Shown here piece after piece: positions 1 through 7,571 of a stretch of DNA of 64,000 bases (the stretch's first letter is position 1; each line of letters begins with the position of its first letter). This stretch comes from Streptomyces subrutilus (GTDB lineage: Bacteria; Actinomycetota; Actinomycetes; Streptomycetales; Streptomycetaceae). The notes beneath the pieces are model-generated. The model saw nothing but the letters and a program-made list of their open reading frames with translations, ran no database searches and was not told the DNA's origin. The position numbers and the translations under genes are program-made. The stretch lies in contig NZ_CP023701.1 in NCBI RefSeq assembly GCF_008704535.1, forward strand, positions 3,343,501-3,407,500. Direction: 5' to 3'.

Positions 1-237
1 CAGGGGGTCGGGACGGCCCGGGACCGGCGCATCGGGCCGAGCGGGCCCCCGCGCACCGAGACCACCCGGCACCGGCGCATCAGGCCGAGCAGGCCCCCGC
101 GCACCGAGACCACCCGGCACCGGCGCATCGGGCCGAGCGGGCCCCCGCGCATCGAGACCGCCCGGGACCGGCGCGTCGGGAGGCGTGTGGGTTTCGCGCG
201 GGACGGCGGGACGGCGACGGGGACGGGGACGGGGCAC
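1..237 (-). CDS. Partial Pro/Ala/Gly-rich repeat protein (N-terminal part only)
   Basis: The minus frame is open from a GTG at 237 to the window edge (79 codons; the rest lies outside). GAGGAGG at 243-249 sits five bases before the GTG, a strong ribosome binding site. After a basic Pro/Arg start the protein is three tandem 16-residue repeats, roughly DAPVPGGLGARGPARP, encoded by 48-bp units at about 23-70, 71-118 and 119-166. Most base differences between the units are silent in this frame (CCC/CCT, GGC/GGT, GTC/GTG), which argues for translation. No known domain is recognised and the function is unknown. The orientation matches the neighbouring acyl-CoA synthetase gene, but a gap of about 440 bp separates them. 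Confidence 0.5.
   Translation of the reverse strand, partial: MPRPRPRRRPAVPRETHTPPDAPVPGGLDARGPARPDAPVPGGLGARGPARPDAPVPGGLGARGPARPDAPVPGRPDPL
23..166. repeat. 48-bp tandem repeat, three copies
   Basis: Three consecutive 48-bp copies lie at 23-70, 71-118 and 119-166, and a diverged partial copy begins at 167. The period equals 16 codons and lies inside the partial minus-strand gene. The copies differ at only a few positions. Confidence 0.85.
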
Positions 238-681
238 TGCACCCTCCTCGGGGGTGGCCCCCCGGCCGGTTCGCCCACCGTAGGCGCACCCGCGCGGCCC
301 CGCCCGTCGGCCGGGGATCGCCCGCCGGGGTCACGCGACGGCTCGGCAGGCCCGCGCGCCGCCGACACCCGGCCCCGACCGACCGCGCCCACGGTGAGCC
401 GAAAGAGTGACCCGCGCCCACCCGAACCCGAACTCGGGACCGGGGGCCGGGGCCGGGGCCGGGGCCCGGAAACCAAGGCCGAGGCCGCGGCCCGGCACCG
501 CGGCCAAGCCTCGAAGACGAACCAAGGCCACCGCCAGGTCCCGGGGCCTGGTGCCAGGAAGCGGCCGGCTCGGCGCCCGGCGTCGTCCCGGCGGCGGGTC
601 CCAAGCTCAACAGCACTGCGCGCGAGGGCACATGGGCGTCCGCGCGGCGGAGCCGCCGTGGGCACGGCCTCCGGACCGGCG
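238..681. other. Intergenic region with a G-rich tract
   Basis: These 444 bp separate the repeat-protein start from the acyl-CoA synthetase stop. The frames seen here look like GC-rich shadows. The one notable element is a run of four G-tracts separated by CC at 442-464 on the plus strand, flanked by GGGCC/GGCCC-rich sequence. No promoter or RNA gene was recognised. Confidence 0.4.
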
Positions 682-2541
682 TCAGCGGCCCGCCCGGTAC
701 AAGGCGTCGATCTGCCGGGCGTACTCGCGGGCGACGGCGGCCCGGCGGACCTTGAGGGACGGGGTCAGCTGGCCGCCCTCCTCGGTGAACTGCCCGGGCA
801 GGACGGCGAAGCGCCGGATCGACTCGGCCCGCGACACCAGCCGGTTCGCCTCGTCGACCGCCCGTTGGAGGTCGGCCCGCAGCGCCTCGTCGTGCACCAG
901 CTCGCCGAGGGGCACGCCGGTCTTCTTGTGCATCTGGCGCCAGTGCAGCAGCCCGTCCGGCTCCAGGGTGATCAGGGCGGCGATGTAGGGCCGGTCGTCG
1001 CCGACCACCATGCACTGCCCGACCAGCGGGTGGGCCCGCAGCCAGTCCTCCAGCGGCGCGGGGGCCACGTTCTTGCCGCCGGAGGTGATGATCAGGTCCT
1101 TCTTGCGGCCGGTGATGGTGAGGTAGCCGTCCTCGTCCAGCTCCCCGATGTCGCCGGTGGGCAGCCAGCCGCCCGGGGCCGCGGCGTGCGGGGCGTTCCA
1201 GTACCCGGCGAAGACGTGGCGTCCGCCGAGCAGCACCTCGCCGTCGTGGGCGATCCGTACGGCCGTGCCCGGCAGCGGCCAGCCCACCGTGCCCAGGCGG
1301 GGACGCGTCGGCGGGGTGACGGTGCTGGCGCCGGTCGTCTCCGTCAGTCCGTAGCCCTCGAAGACCTCGATGCCCGCGCCGGTGTAGAAGGCGGCCAGGC
1401 GTCGGCCGAGCGGGGAGCCGCCGCTGAGGACGTAGAGGACGCGCCCGCCGAGGGCGGCCCGGATGCGCCGGTAGACGAGCGGGTCGTACAGGGCGCGGGC
1501 GGCGCGCAGCCGGACGCTCGGGGTGCGGCCCTCGGCGGTCTCGCCGTAGCGGCGCGCGATCCGGGCGGCCCGGTCGAAGGAGGCGGCGCGGCCCATCTTC
1601 TCGGCGGTGGCCCGGGCGGTGTTGTAGACCTTCTCCAGCACGTAGGGGATGGCGAGGAGGAAGGTGGGGCGGAAGCCGGCGAGGTCGGCGAGCAGGTCCT
1701 CGGTACGGAGGCTGGGCGCGTGGCCGAGCCGGACGCGGGCCCGCATGCAGCCGATGGCGACCATCCGCCCGAAGACGTGGCTGAGCGGCAGGAAGAGCAG
1801 GGTGGAGGCGGGTTCCGTGGTGGCGGATCTGAAGACGGGGTGCAGCAGGGCGACCGCGTTGTCGGCCTCGGCGAAGAAGTTGGCGTGGGTGATCACGCAG
1901 CCCTTGGGGCGGCCGGTGGTGCCCGAGGTGTAGATGAGGGTGGCGACGGAGTCCGGCCCGCGCGCTTCCCGCCGGGCGTGCACGAGGGCGTCGGGCAGGT
2001 GCTCCCCGGCCTTGACCAGACGGGCGACGGCGCCGGTGTCGAACTCCCACAGGTGCGCCAGGCCGGGCAGGTTGGCGCGTTCGGCGCTGATGATCCGGGC
2101 CTGGGCGGTGTCCTCGACGGCGCAGGCGACGGCGCCGGAGTCCTGGATGATCCAACGGGCCTGGAGGGCGGAGGAGGTCGGGTAGATGGGGACGGTGACC
2201 AGCCCGGCGGCCCATCCGGCGAAGTCGAGGAGGGTCCACTCGTAGGTGGTCCGGGCCATGATGGCGAGCCGGTCGCCCTCGCGCAGGCCCTCGGCGATGA
2301 GCCCCTTGGCGACGGCGAGCACCTCGGCCGCGAACCGAGCGGCCGTGACGTCGTGCCACCTCCCGTCCCGGTCCTTGCGGGCGAGCACCGGCTCGCCGGG
2401 GGCCTCGCGGGCGTTGTCGAAGGGGATGTCACCCAGGGAGCCCGAGCGGGGCACGGCCGCCAGGGCGGGGACGTGCACCTCCCGCACCCTGCCGTCGATC
2501 ACGGTCTTGACGGGCTCCACCGGTCGGGGCTCGGCTTCCAC
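682..2541 (-). CDS. fadD: Long-chain acyl-CoA synthetase (AMP-forming)
   Basis: This ANL-superfamily enzyme adenylates long-chain fatty acids and transfers them to CoA. The visible motifs are the P-loop-like YTSGTTGRPKG near residue 205, the adenine-binding EGYGLTETTG near 400, the ribose-binding Asp in PTGDIGELDEDG near 464, and the hinge/catalytic segment GRKKDLIITSGGKNVAP near 480-495. The length of 619 aa suits the long-chain (FadD15-like) subfamily. The GTG at 2541 was chosen because GGAGAG lies six bases upstream; an in-frame ATG at 2568 has no ribosome binding site. A palindromic operator lies 34 bp upstream. The gene appears monocistronic. Substrate chain length is inferred from the family. 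Confidence 0.9.
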   Translation of the reverse strand: MEAEPRPVEPVKTVIDGRVREVHVPALAAVPRSGSLGDIPFDNAREAPGEPVLARKDRDGRWHDVTAARFAAEVLAVAKGLIAEGLREGDRLAIMARTTYEWTLLDFAGWAAGLVTVPIYPTSSALQARWIIQDSGAVACAVEDTAQARIISAERANLPGLAHLWEFDTGAVARLVKAGEHLPDALVHARREARGPDSVATLIYTSGTTGRPKGCVITHANFFAEADNAVALLHPVFRSATTEPASTLLFLPLSHVFGRMVAIGCMRARVRLGHAPSLRTEDLLADLAGFRPTFLLAIPYVLEKVYNTARATAEKMGRAASFDRAARIARRYGETAEGRTPSVRLRAARALYDPLVYRRIRAALGGRVLYVLSGGSPLGRRLAAFYTGAGIEVFEGYGLTETTGASTVTPPTRPRLGTVGWPLPGTAVRIAHDGEVLLGGRHVFAGYWNAPHAAAPGGWLPTGDIGELDEDGYLTITGRKKDLIITSGGKNVAPAPLEDWLRAHPLVGQCMVVGDDRPYIAALITLEPDGLLHWRQMHKKTGVPLGELVHDEALRADLQRAVDEANRLVSRAESIRRFAVLPGQFTEEGGQLTPSLKVRRAAVAREYARQIDALYRAGR

Positions 2542-2574
2542 GGCGCGCTCTCCTGGGTCAGGGTCCAAAGGGAG

Positions 2575-2603
2575 TTACCGCCGGTAATCTACGCACCGGT
2601 AAC
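2575..2603. promoter_or_regulatory. Palindromic operator upstream of the acyl-CoA synthetase gene
   Basis: TTACCGCCGGTAA at 2575-2587 is a perfect 5-3-5 palindrome, and a further GGTAAC half-site follows at 2598-2603, pairing with GTTACC at 2574-2579. It lies between the acyl-CoA synthetase start and the 3' end of the neighbouring regulator gene. The form suits a TetR-family operator, but which regulator binds is unknown. Confidence 0.5.
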
Positions 2604-2730
2604 CCCCGCTGAACAGCCCTCGGACCCTTTCTTCACGACCGGAGCACAGCCGGACCACAGCCGCGGTGCAAGCGCGCCACACCCGCACCACACGCACCGC
2701 ACCACACGCACCCCGGCCACCGGCCACCCC

Positions 2731-3420
2731 TCAGGCGGCGCTCCGCTCCGGTCCGGCCGGACCGTCCCGGCACCGGCCGGGCGCGGGTGCGCGGAAGGCC
2801 CGCTCGCAGCCGTCGCAGGTCTGGAAGGGGTCCGGCGGCCGTCCGGCGGGCCCGGCCGCACGGGCCCGTCCGGGACGGCGGGTACCGGGGCCACGGGTAC
2901 GGGTACGGGAACGGGTACGGGTACGGGTACGGGTACGGCCACGGCACCCGGCGACTCCGGGGCCGACGGGGCCGGGAGCACTGCCGGGCGCCGCCGGGGA
3001 AGGGTCCGGGGGCGCGGTCGAGGGCGTCGTGGGCACGGCGGGCACGGCGGGCACGGTGCGCGGCCGGTTGTAGGACACCGTACGGGTGACGACCCGCCCG
3101 GAGGGCAGTCGTACGCGGCTGCGCTCCAGGTACCCGTGCGCCTCCGGCTCCCGCAGACCGGCGGCGATCCGCACCTCGCCCTCGGGGAACCGCTCGCAGA
3201 GCCGCTTGACGCCGACCCCGGCGCCGGCCGGGAGCGACTGGATGTGGAGGGCGAGGCCTAGGGCGACCAGGGACAACACCCGGTGCTGGGCGAGGTGGTT
3301 GCCGACCACGGTGTAGTGGTCGGCGTGCCGCACGTTGACGTGGACGACACCGGATCGGGGGGTCCCGGCCGTAAGCCGGGACGCGGCGCGCGGGGGCGCG
3401 CTGGGGTGCTGGAAAGCCAT
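2731..3420 (-). CDS. Helix-turn-helix (winged-helix-like) regulator with low-complexity tail
   Basis: Residues about 30-120 (starting VRHADHYTVVGNHLAQH) form the compact DNA-binding-like domain of a Streptomyces-wide family of uncharacterised HTH proteins. It includes a GVKRLCERFPEGEVRIAAGLREPEAHGYL-type recognition and wing region, abbreviated here to its ends. A Pro-rich linker follows, then an Arg-Thr repeat encoded by a GGGTAC hexamer array (2893-2938), and a short Cys-containing end (TCDGCERAF). The start lies just downstream of an 18-bp tandem duplication. No target is known. The family assignment rests on sequence pattern only. Confidence 0.6.
   Translation of the reverse strand: MAFQHPSAPPRAASRLTAGTPRSGVVHVNVRHADHYTVVGNHLAQHRVLSLVALGLALHIQSLPAGAGVGVKRLCERFPEGEVRIAAGLREPEAHGYLERSRVRLPSGRVVTRTVSYNRPRTVPAVPAVPTTPSTAPPDPSPAAPGSAPGPVGPGVAGCRGRTRTRTRTRSRTRTRGPGTRRPGRARAAGPAGRPPDPFQTCDGCERAFRAPAPGRCRDGPAGPERSAA
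2893..2938. repeat. ACGGGT hexanucleotide array (about 7.7 units)
   Basis: Seven and a half near-perfect ACGGGT units, one reading ACGGGA, lie inside the HTH regulator gene and encode alternating Arg-Thr. Copy-number changes would keep the reading frame. Confidence 0.8.
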
Positions 3421-3454
3421 CGGGAGGCCTCGCGGAATCGGGAAGCCTCGCGGA
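3419..3454. repeat. 18-bp tandem duplication at the regulator start
   Basis: ATCGGGAGGCCTCGCGGA at 3419-3436 is repeated at 3437-3454 with one mismatch. The first copy includes the start codon of the minus-strand regulator and its GAGG-containing leader, so a ribosome binding site-like element is duplicated. Confidence 0.7.
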
Positions 3455-3507
3455 CTTCCTGGATGGTCAGGCCCTCGACCGGGATGCCAGTCCCGCCGGG
3501 GGCCGTC

Positions 3508-4116
3508 TCATGCGCTGACGTTTCGGGCCGAGCATGCGCCCGGCAACCCGCGGCGAATCCAGCCGAGTTGGAGCAATTCACCCGTGTGAGTTACGCGGGG
3601 CCGGTGGGGTGGGGTGGGTGGGTTTTTCCCCGTTCCTTGAACGCCTGGGACGTCGCCCCCCACCGCGTCCCGGCCGCCCACGACCCGGCCCGCCCCCGGC
3701 CCTCCCGGCCCTCCGTCCACCCGCAGCTCCGCCCACACGGTCTTGCCGGGCGGCAGCCCCCGGTCCACGCCCCAGCGGTCGGCGACCGCCGCCACCAGCA
3801 GCAGCCCCCGCCCGCCCTCGTCGTCCCCGGCCGCGTCGCGGGCCCCCGGGATCCGGTCCGCGCGGGCGTCGGCCACCTCGATGCGCAGCACGCCACCGGC
3901 GAGGACGAGCACGATCCGGAAGTCCCGGCCGGGGACGCGCCCGTGGGTCACGGCGTTCGCGGCCAGCTCGGCCACGACCACGGCCGCCCCCTCCGCGGCC
4001 ACCCCCCATGCGTCGAGCTGTCCGACGACGAGCCGCCGGGCCAGCCGGGCGCCGCGCGGCGTGGCGGGCAGTTGGGCGGCGAACCGGGGTGCGGAGATAC
4101 GGATTTGACTGTTCAC
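3508..4116 (-). CDS. ATP-binding HATPase_c protein (RsbW-like anti-sigma/serine kinase fold)
   Basis: The GHKL ATPase fold is visible. The N-box VVAELAANAVTHGRVPG lies near residues 48-63, the Asp box VADARADR near 80, and the G-box [17 protein letters not shown] near 100-115, ending KTVWAELRV. Streptomyces encodes many such small proteins, often beside DUF397/DUF5753 genes as here. Partner sigma or anti-anti-sigma factors are not known. The start is GTG at 4116. About 65 residues after the domain are low in complexity and may be poorly conserved. It is divergent from the HTH gene across about 155 bp. Confidence 0.8.
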   Translation of the reverse strand: MNSQIRISAPRFAAQLPATPRGARLARRLVVGQLDAWGVAAEGAAVVVAELAANAVTHGRVPGRDFRIVLVLAGGVLRIEVADARADRIPGARDAAGDDEGGRGLLLVAAVADRWGVDRGLPPGKTVWAELRVDGGPGGPGAGRVVGGRDAVGGDVPGVQGTGKNPPTPPHRPRVTHTGELLQLGWIRRGLPGACSARNVSA

Positions 4117-4271
4117 ATCACTCAGCGTGGCGATCCGCGCCTACCGTGGGGAGCTTCGACGCCCTTGCGTACCGCCTTTGTCCTGCGACTGTCCGGCGCT
4201 GTCCCGGCTGTCCGGCGGAGCGGGCGGGCACGGAGCGTCGAGGACTTTTCGGACGTCGAAGGCGGGCGGGC

Positions 4272-5129
4272 ATGGGTGTGGACAAGGGCGACACGGAAGA
4301 CGCGGGCTGGGACGTGGACCCCGAGGACGAACAGGGCGCGGCGGTCCTGGCCGCCCTCGGCCGCCAGCTGCGGGCCTGGCGCGAGTCGGCGGGCCTGCGG
4401 TCCGCCGACTTCGGCACGGCGATCGGCTACGGCGAGGATCTGGTCCGCAAGATCGAAGCGGGCAAGCGCATCCCGCGCCCCGAGTACCTGGACAAGGCGG
4501 ACGAGGTACTGCGGGCGGGCGGCCGGATCGCCGCGATGAAGGCGGACGTGGAGCCCATCCGCTACCCGAAGAAGGTGCGGGACCTGGCGAAGCTGGAGGC
4601 GCGGGCGGTGGAAGTCGGCGTCTACAGCACGCACGTCGTGCACGGCCTGCTCCAGATCTCCGACCACGCGCGGGCCCTCTTCGAGATGCGGCAGCCCTCG
4701 TACACACAGGACGAGATCGAGCGGTACACGGCCGCTCGAATGGCTCGACAGTCCCTCTTCACCCGGTCTCCCGCACCGGCGATCAGCTTCGTACACGAGG
4801 CCTCCGCCCTGCGTAGGCCCATCGGTGGCACGGCGGTGTGGCGCCGGCAGTTGGAACACCTGCTGGAGGTCGGCCGGTTGCGCAACGTCTCCCTCCAGGT
4901 CATGCCGAACAGTTGTGAGACCCACGCCGGCATGGACGGCGGCATCGAGATCCTGAAGTTCGGAGACGGCACGGCCGTGGGACGGTCGGAAGGGGCCTTC
5001 AACGGCCGTCCGGTCTCGGACCCGAAGCGACTCCGGATCCTCGAACTTCGCTATGGCATCATCCGAGCGGAGGCTCTTACGCCGCGGGAATCGCGGGACT
5101 TCATCGAGGAACTGCTGGGAGAGACATGA
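4272..5129 (+). CDS. XRE-family HTH regulator with DUF5753 (Scr1-type)
   Basis: This 285-aa protein has an N-terminal XRE helix-turn-helix (about residues 20-75, GRQLRAWRESAGLRSADFG through KIEAGKRIPRP). A C-terminal DUF5753 region follows, with the typical GLLQISDHARAL, VHEASALRRPIGG and VSLQVMPNSCETHAGMDGG segments. It overlaps the DUF397 gene by 4 bp (ATGA), indicating translational coupling. Characterised relatives (WhiJ, the Scr1/Scr2 pairs) act with DUF397 partners in developmental control or toxin-antitoxin-like behaviour; this role is inferred. The ATG at 4272 has GAAGG nine bases upstream. Confidence 0.88.
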   Translation: MGVDKGDTEDAGWDVDPEDEQGAAVLAALGRQLRAWRESAGLRSADFGTAIGYGEDLVRKIEAGKRIPRPEYLDKADEVLRAGGRIAAMKADVEPIRYPKKVRDLAKLEARAVEVGVYSTHVVHGLLQISDHARALFEMRQPSYTQDEIERYTAARMARQSLFTRSPAPAISFVHEASALRRPIGGTAVWRRQLEHLLEVGRLRNVSLQVMPNSCETHAGMDGGIEILKFGDGTAVGRSEGAFNGRPVSDPKRLRILELRYGIIRAEALTPRESRDFIEELLGET

Positions 5130-5317
5130 TCGGCTATCCCGAGCTGGACTGGTTCAAGAGCAGCTACAGCAGCGGCAGTGAAGGCGACTCCTGCGTCGAG
5201 GTGGCGCACGCCCCCGGCCAGGTCCGTGTCCGCGACTCGAAGGACACCGCGCTCCCCCACCTCACCGTCACCCCCACCGCCTGGACCGGCTTCGTCACAT
5301 ACGCCTCGGCGCGCTGA
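5126..5317 (+). CDS. DUF397 domain protein
   Basis: This 63-aa single DUF397 unit carries the signature W-F-K-S-S-Y-S-S followed by G-D-S-C-V-E-V-A, then VRVRDSKD and an LTVTPTAWTGFV end. It overlaps the upstream HTH gene by 4 bp, so the two are probably translated together. BldB is a characterised relative. The protein is small, acidic and probably cytoplasmic, and partners the DUF5753 regulator by inference. Confidence 0.9.
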   Translation: MIGYPELDWFKSSYSSGSEGDSCVEVAHAPGQVRVRDSKDTALPHLTVTPTAWTGFVTYASAR

Positions 5318-5338
5318 CGAGACCCGGCCGCGGGAACG

Positions 5339-5374
5339 CCGCAGCCCCCGCCCGGACGGGGGCGGGGGCTGCGG
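5339..5374. terminator. Bidirectional hairpin terminator
   Basis: A perfect 15-bp GC stem (5339-5353 with 5360-5374) and a short loop lie between the convergent DUF397 and symporter genes. Confidence 0.75.
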
Positions 5375-5392
5375 GGCGGGCGGGGCCGGGGG

Positions 5393-6736
5393 TCAGGCCG
5401 GGACCGGGACCTTCTCCTGCGGGGCGGTCTCCGCCGGGGCCGCGGGCTCGTCGTCGAGCGGGGAGGCCGAGGCGGTGGCGTAGGCCTCCTTGTCGAGGAT
5501 GCCCTCGCGGGCCGACACGATGACCGGGACCAGCGCCTGGCCGGCCACGTTGGTGGCGGTGCGCATCATGTCGAGGATCGGGTCGATCGCCATCAGCAGG
5601 CCGACGCCGGCCAGCGGCAGGCCCAGCGTGGAGAGGGTGAGGGTCAGCATGACCGTCGCGCCCGTCAGGCCGGCCGTCGCGGCGGAGCCGATGACCGAGA
5701 CGAAGACGATGAGCAGGTACTCCTTGATGCCGAGCTGCACGTCGAAGATCTGCGCGATGAAGATCGCGGCGAGCGCCGGGTAGATCGCGGCGCAGCCGTC
5801 CATCTTGGTGGTGGCGCCGAACGGGACGGCGAAGGAGGCGTACTCCTTCGGGACGCCGAGGCGCTCGGTGACCTTCTGGGTGACCGGCATGGTGCCGACC
5901 GAGGAGCGGGAGACGAAGGCCAGCTGGATGGCCGGCCAGGCGCCCTTGAAGAACTGGACCGGGCTGACCTTCGCGACGGTGGCGAGGAGCAGCGGGTAGA
6001 CGCCGAACATCACGATCGCGCAGCCGATGTAGACGTCGGCGGTGAAGGTGGCGTACTTGCCGATCAGATCCCAGCCGTAGGTGGCGATGGCGGTGCCGAT
6101 GAGGCCGATGGTGCCGATCGGGGCGAGGCGGATGACCCACCACAGGGCCTTCTGGAGCAGCTCCAGGACGGACTCGGCGAGGTCCAGGACCGGCTTGGCC
6201 TTGCCGCCGAGCTGGAGGGCCGCGATGCCGGCGACGACGGCCAGGAAGACGATCTGGAGGACCTTGAGCTCGGTGAACGGCGTGACGATGTCCGTCGGCA
6301 CGATGCCGGTCAGGAAGTCGATCCAGCTGCCCGTGCGCTTCGGCTCCTTGCCGTCGGCGGCGGTGAGGCCGGTGCCCGAGCCCGGGTCGGTCAGCAGGCC
6401 GATCGCGATGCCGATGCCGACCGCGATCAGCGAGGTGATCATGAACCAGAGCAGCGTGCGGGAGGCGAGCCGGGCGGCGTTGTTCACCTTCCGCAGGTTG
6501 GTGATCGACACCAGGATGGCGAAGAAGACGAGCGGGGCGATGGCCAGCTTGAGCAGCTGGATGAAGATGTCGCCGACCTTCTCCAGGGTGGTGGCGAGCC
6601 AGCTGACGTCCTGGCTGCGGGCTATCCATCCGAAGAGGACGCCGAGGGCGAGACCGGCGATGATCTGGGCCCAGAAGGGGAACTTGAAGGAGGCTTTGGC
6701 GGGGGCCTGGGCCTGGGGGGTCGCGGACACGGACAC
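5393..6736 (-). CDS. Dicarboxylate/glutamate:cation symporter (SDF/DAACS family)
   Basis: This 447-aa integral membrane protein has about eight helices and the two re-entrant hairpins of the GltPh fold. The hallmark elements are the serine-rich hairpin SRSSVGTMP, the cation-site TTKMDGCAA (in place of the usual NMDG), and the substrate-site segment DMMRTATNVAGQ near the C-terminus. These match proton- or sodium-coupled uptake of glutamate, aspartate or C4-dicarboxylates; the exact substrate cannot be told. The C-terminal tail is Pro/Ala-rich. A 12-bp palindrome sits about 240 bp upstream. Confidence 0.9.
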   Translation of the reverse strand: MSVSATPQAQAPAKASFKFPFWAQIIAGLALGVLFGWIARSQDVSWLATTLEKVGDIFIQLLKLAIAPLVFFAILVSITNLRKVNNAARLASRTLLWFMITSLIAVGIGIAIGLLTDPGSGTGLTAADGKEPKRTGSWIDFLTGIVPTDIVTPFTELKVLQIVFLAVVAGIAALQLGGKAKPVLDLAESVLELLQKALWWVIRLAPIGTIGLIGTAIATYGWDLIGKYATFTADVYIGCAIVMFGVYPLLLATVAKVSPVQFFKGAWPAIQLAFVSRSSVGTMPVTQKVTERLGVPKEYASFAVPFGATTKMDGCAAIYPALAAIFIAQIFDVQLGIKEYLLIVFVSVIGSAATAGLTGATVMLTLTLSTLGLPLAGVGLLMAIDPILDMMRTATNVAGQALVPVIVSAREGILDKEAYATASASPLDDEPAAPAETAPQEKVPVPA

Positions 6737-6972
6737 TCTCCGGGGATGACGCGCAAGGAAGCGGTGCGGGGACGGTTCTGCGGTGACGGCAGCCGGAAGG
6801 AGGCCGGCCGGGACCGCTGCTGTATCGATTCGGCTCGGCGCGATGGTGAAGCGGGGCGAGCGGAGCGGACGTCAGCGACGACAGCAACAGGCCGCGGACA
6901 CGCGGCGGCAGAGGTCGACGTGCAGGCGCGCCACGAGCGTCACGCTCGTGGTCATCGGGTGCGCAGCTGCGG

Positions 6973-6984
6973 TCAACATGTTGA
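6973..6984. promoter_or_regulatory. 12-bp palindrome, possible operator
   Basis: TCAACATGTTGA is a perfect palindrome embedded in the AT-rich promoter-like stretch between the symporter and the small membrane protein gene. The regulator is unknown. Confidence 0.4.
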
Positions 6985-7081
6985 ACACGCTAACACTTGT
7001 GCTTTGGGAATCTCAAAGCAGTTCTTTGGGCCCGGCCCGCACGGGGCCCCGGCCGACCCTCCCCTTCCCGGTCCGGAACGC

Positions 7082-7131
7082 ACGAACGCCCCGGCGTTAC
7101 GGGCGGTAAACCCGTCGCTGGGGCGGTTCGG
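7082..7131 (-). terminator. Imperfect hairpin after the DUF4229 gene
   Basis: Outer arms GAACGCCCCGGCG and CGCTGGGGCGGTTC pair with one bulge and one mismatch around an inner ACGGG/CCCGT stem. It lies 26 bp past the minus-strand stop. Confidence 0.45.
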
Positions 7132-7156
7132 TGTGTGATGAAGCCAACGGCGGGAG

Positions 7157-7468
7157 CTAGGAGTTCACGCGCGCAGCGTCGTCCGCCAGGTCCTCCTGGC
7201 TGCGGTTCGAGGCGAGCTTCTCCTTCGCACCCGCGACGCGTCCGGAAATCTGCTCGGACATCTGGTCGCGCTGCTTGCGCAGCAGGACGAAGGAGAGCGG
7301 GGCGGAGAGGACCAGGGCCAGCAGCACGATCCAGGCGAAGTTGGCGTCCCCGATGGAGGAGGGCACCCACCCGAGCCGGACCAGGCCCGCGACGACGACC
7401 AGGCATCCGACGAAGATGCCCAGGCGCATCGCGGTGTAGCGGATCGTCGCGCTCGGCTTGAGGGACAC
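7157..7468 (-). CDS. DUF4229 small membrane protein
   Basis: This protein of about 103 aa has two hydrophobic helices (about LGIFVGCLVVVAGLV and FAWIVLLALVLSAPLSFVLL) followed by a charged cytoplasmic tail (RKQRDQMSEQISGRVAGAKEK). The pattern is that of the DUF4229 family of actinobacteria. The GTG at 7468 was chosen because AGAAGGGG precedes it at good spacing; an in-frame ATG at 7498 lacks one. Its function is unknown. Confidence 0.8.
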   Translation of the reverse strand: MSLKPSATIRYTAMRLGIFVGCLVVVAGLVRLGWVPSSIGDANFAWIVLLALVLSAPLSFVLLRKQRDQMSEQISGRVAGAKEKLASNRSQEDLADDAARVNS

Positions 7469-7571
7469 GGTGACCCCTTCTCTCTCGTCGTCCTGCATAC
7501 GGAATGTCCCGTCCAGTGAAGCACGGCCGCACGGCGCTCCGGCGCAGGGGTCGGCGCAGCGGCGGCGCGGG

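Larger units (their letters stand above)
6737..7156. other. Intergenic region upstream of the symporter gene
   Basis: These 420 bp hold a perfect 12-bp palindrome, TCAACATGTTGA (6973-6984), and AT-richer sequence around 6970-7020 that probably contains the symporter promoter. A hairpin-like repeat lies at about 7080-7131. No gene is supported here. Confidence 0.5.

Noticed and set aside
331..531. 66-aa minus frame in the first intergenic gap
   Set aside because: Gly/Pro/Ala/Phe low complexity; no ribosome binding site seen.
80..2359. 759-aa Arg/Pro-rich open frame on the minus strand
   Set aside because: It is the shadow of the acyl-CoA synthetase gene, with low-complexity composition and no domain.
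187..3261. 1024-aa open frame on the plus strand
   Set aside because: It runs antisense across two real genes and an intergenic gap; composition is typical of high-GC shadows.
3258..3581. 107-aa minus frame upstream of the HTH regulator
   Set aside because: It overlaps the regulator in another frame, and its only clear sequence comes from the 18-bp duplication.
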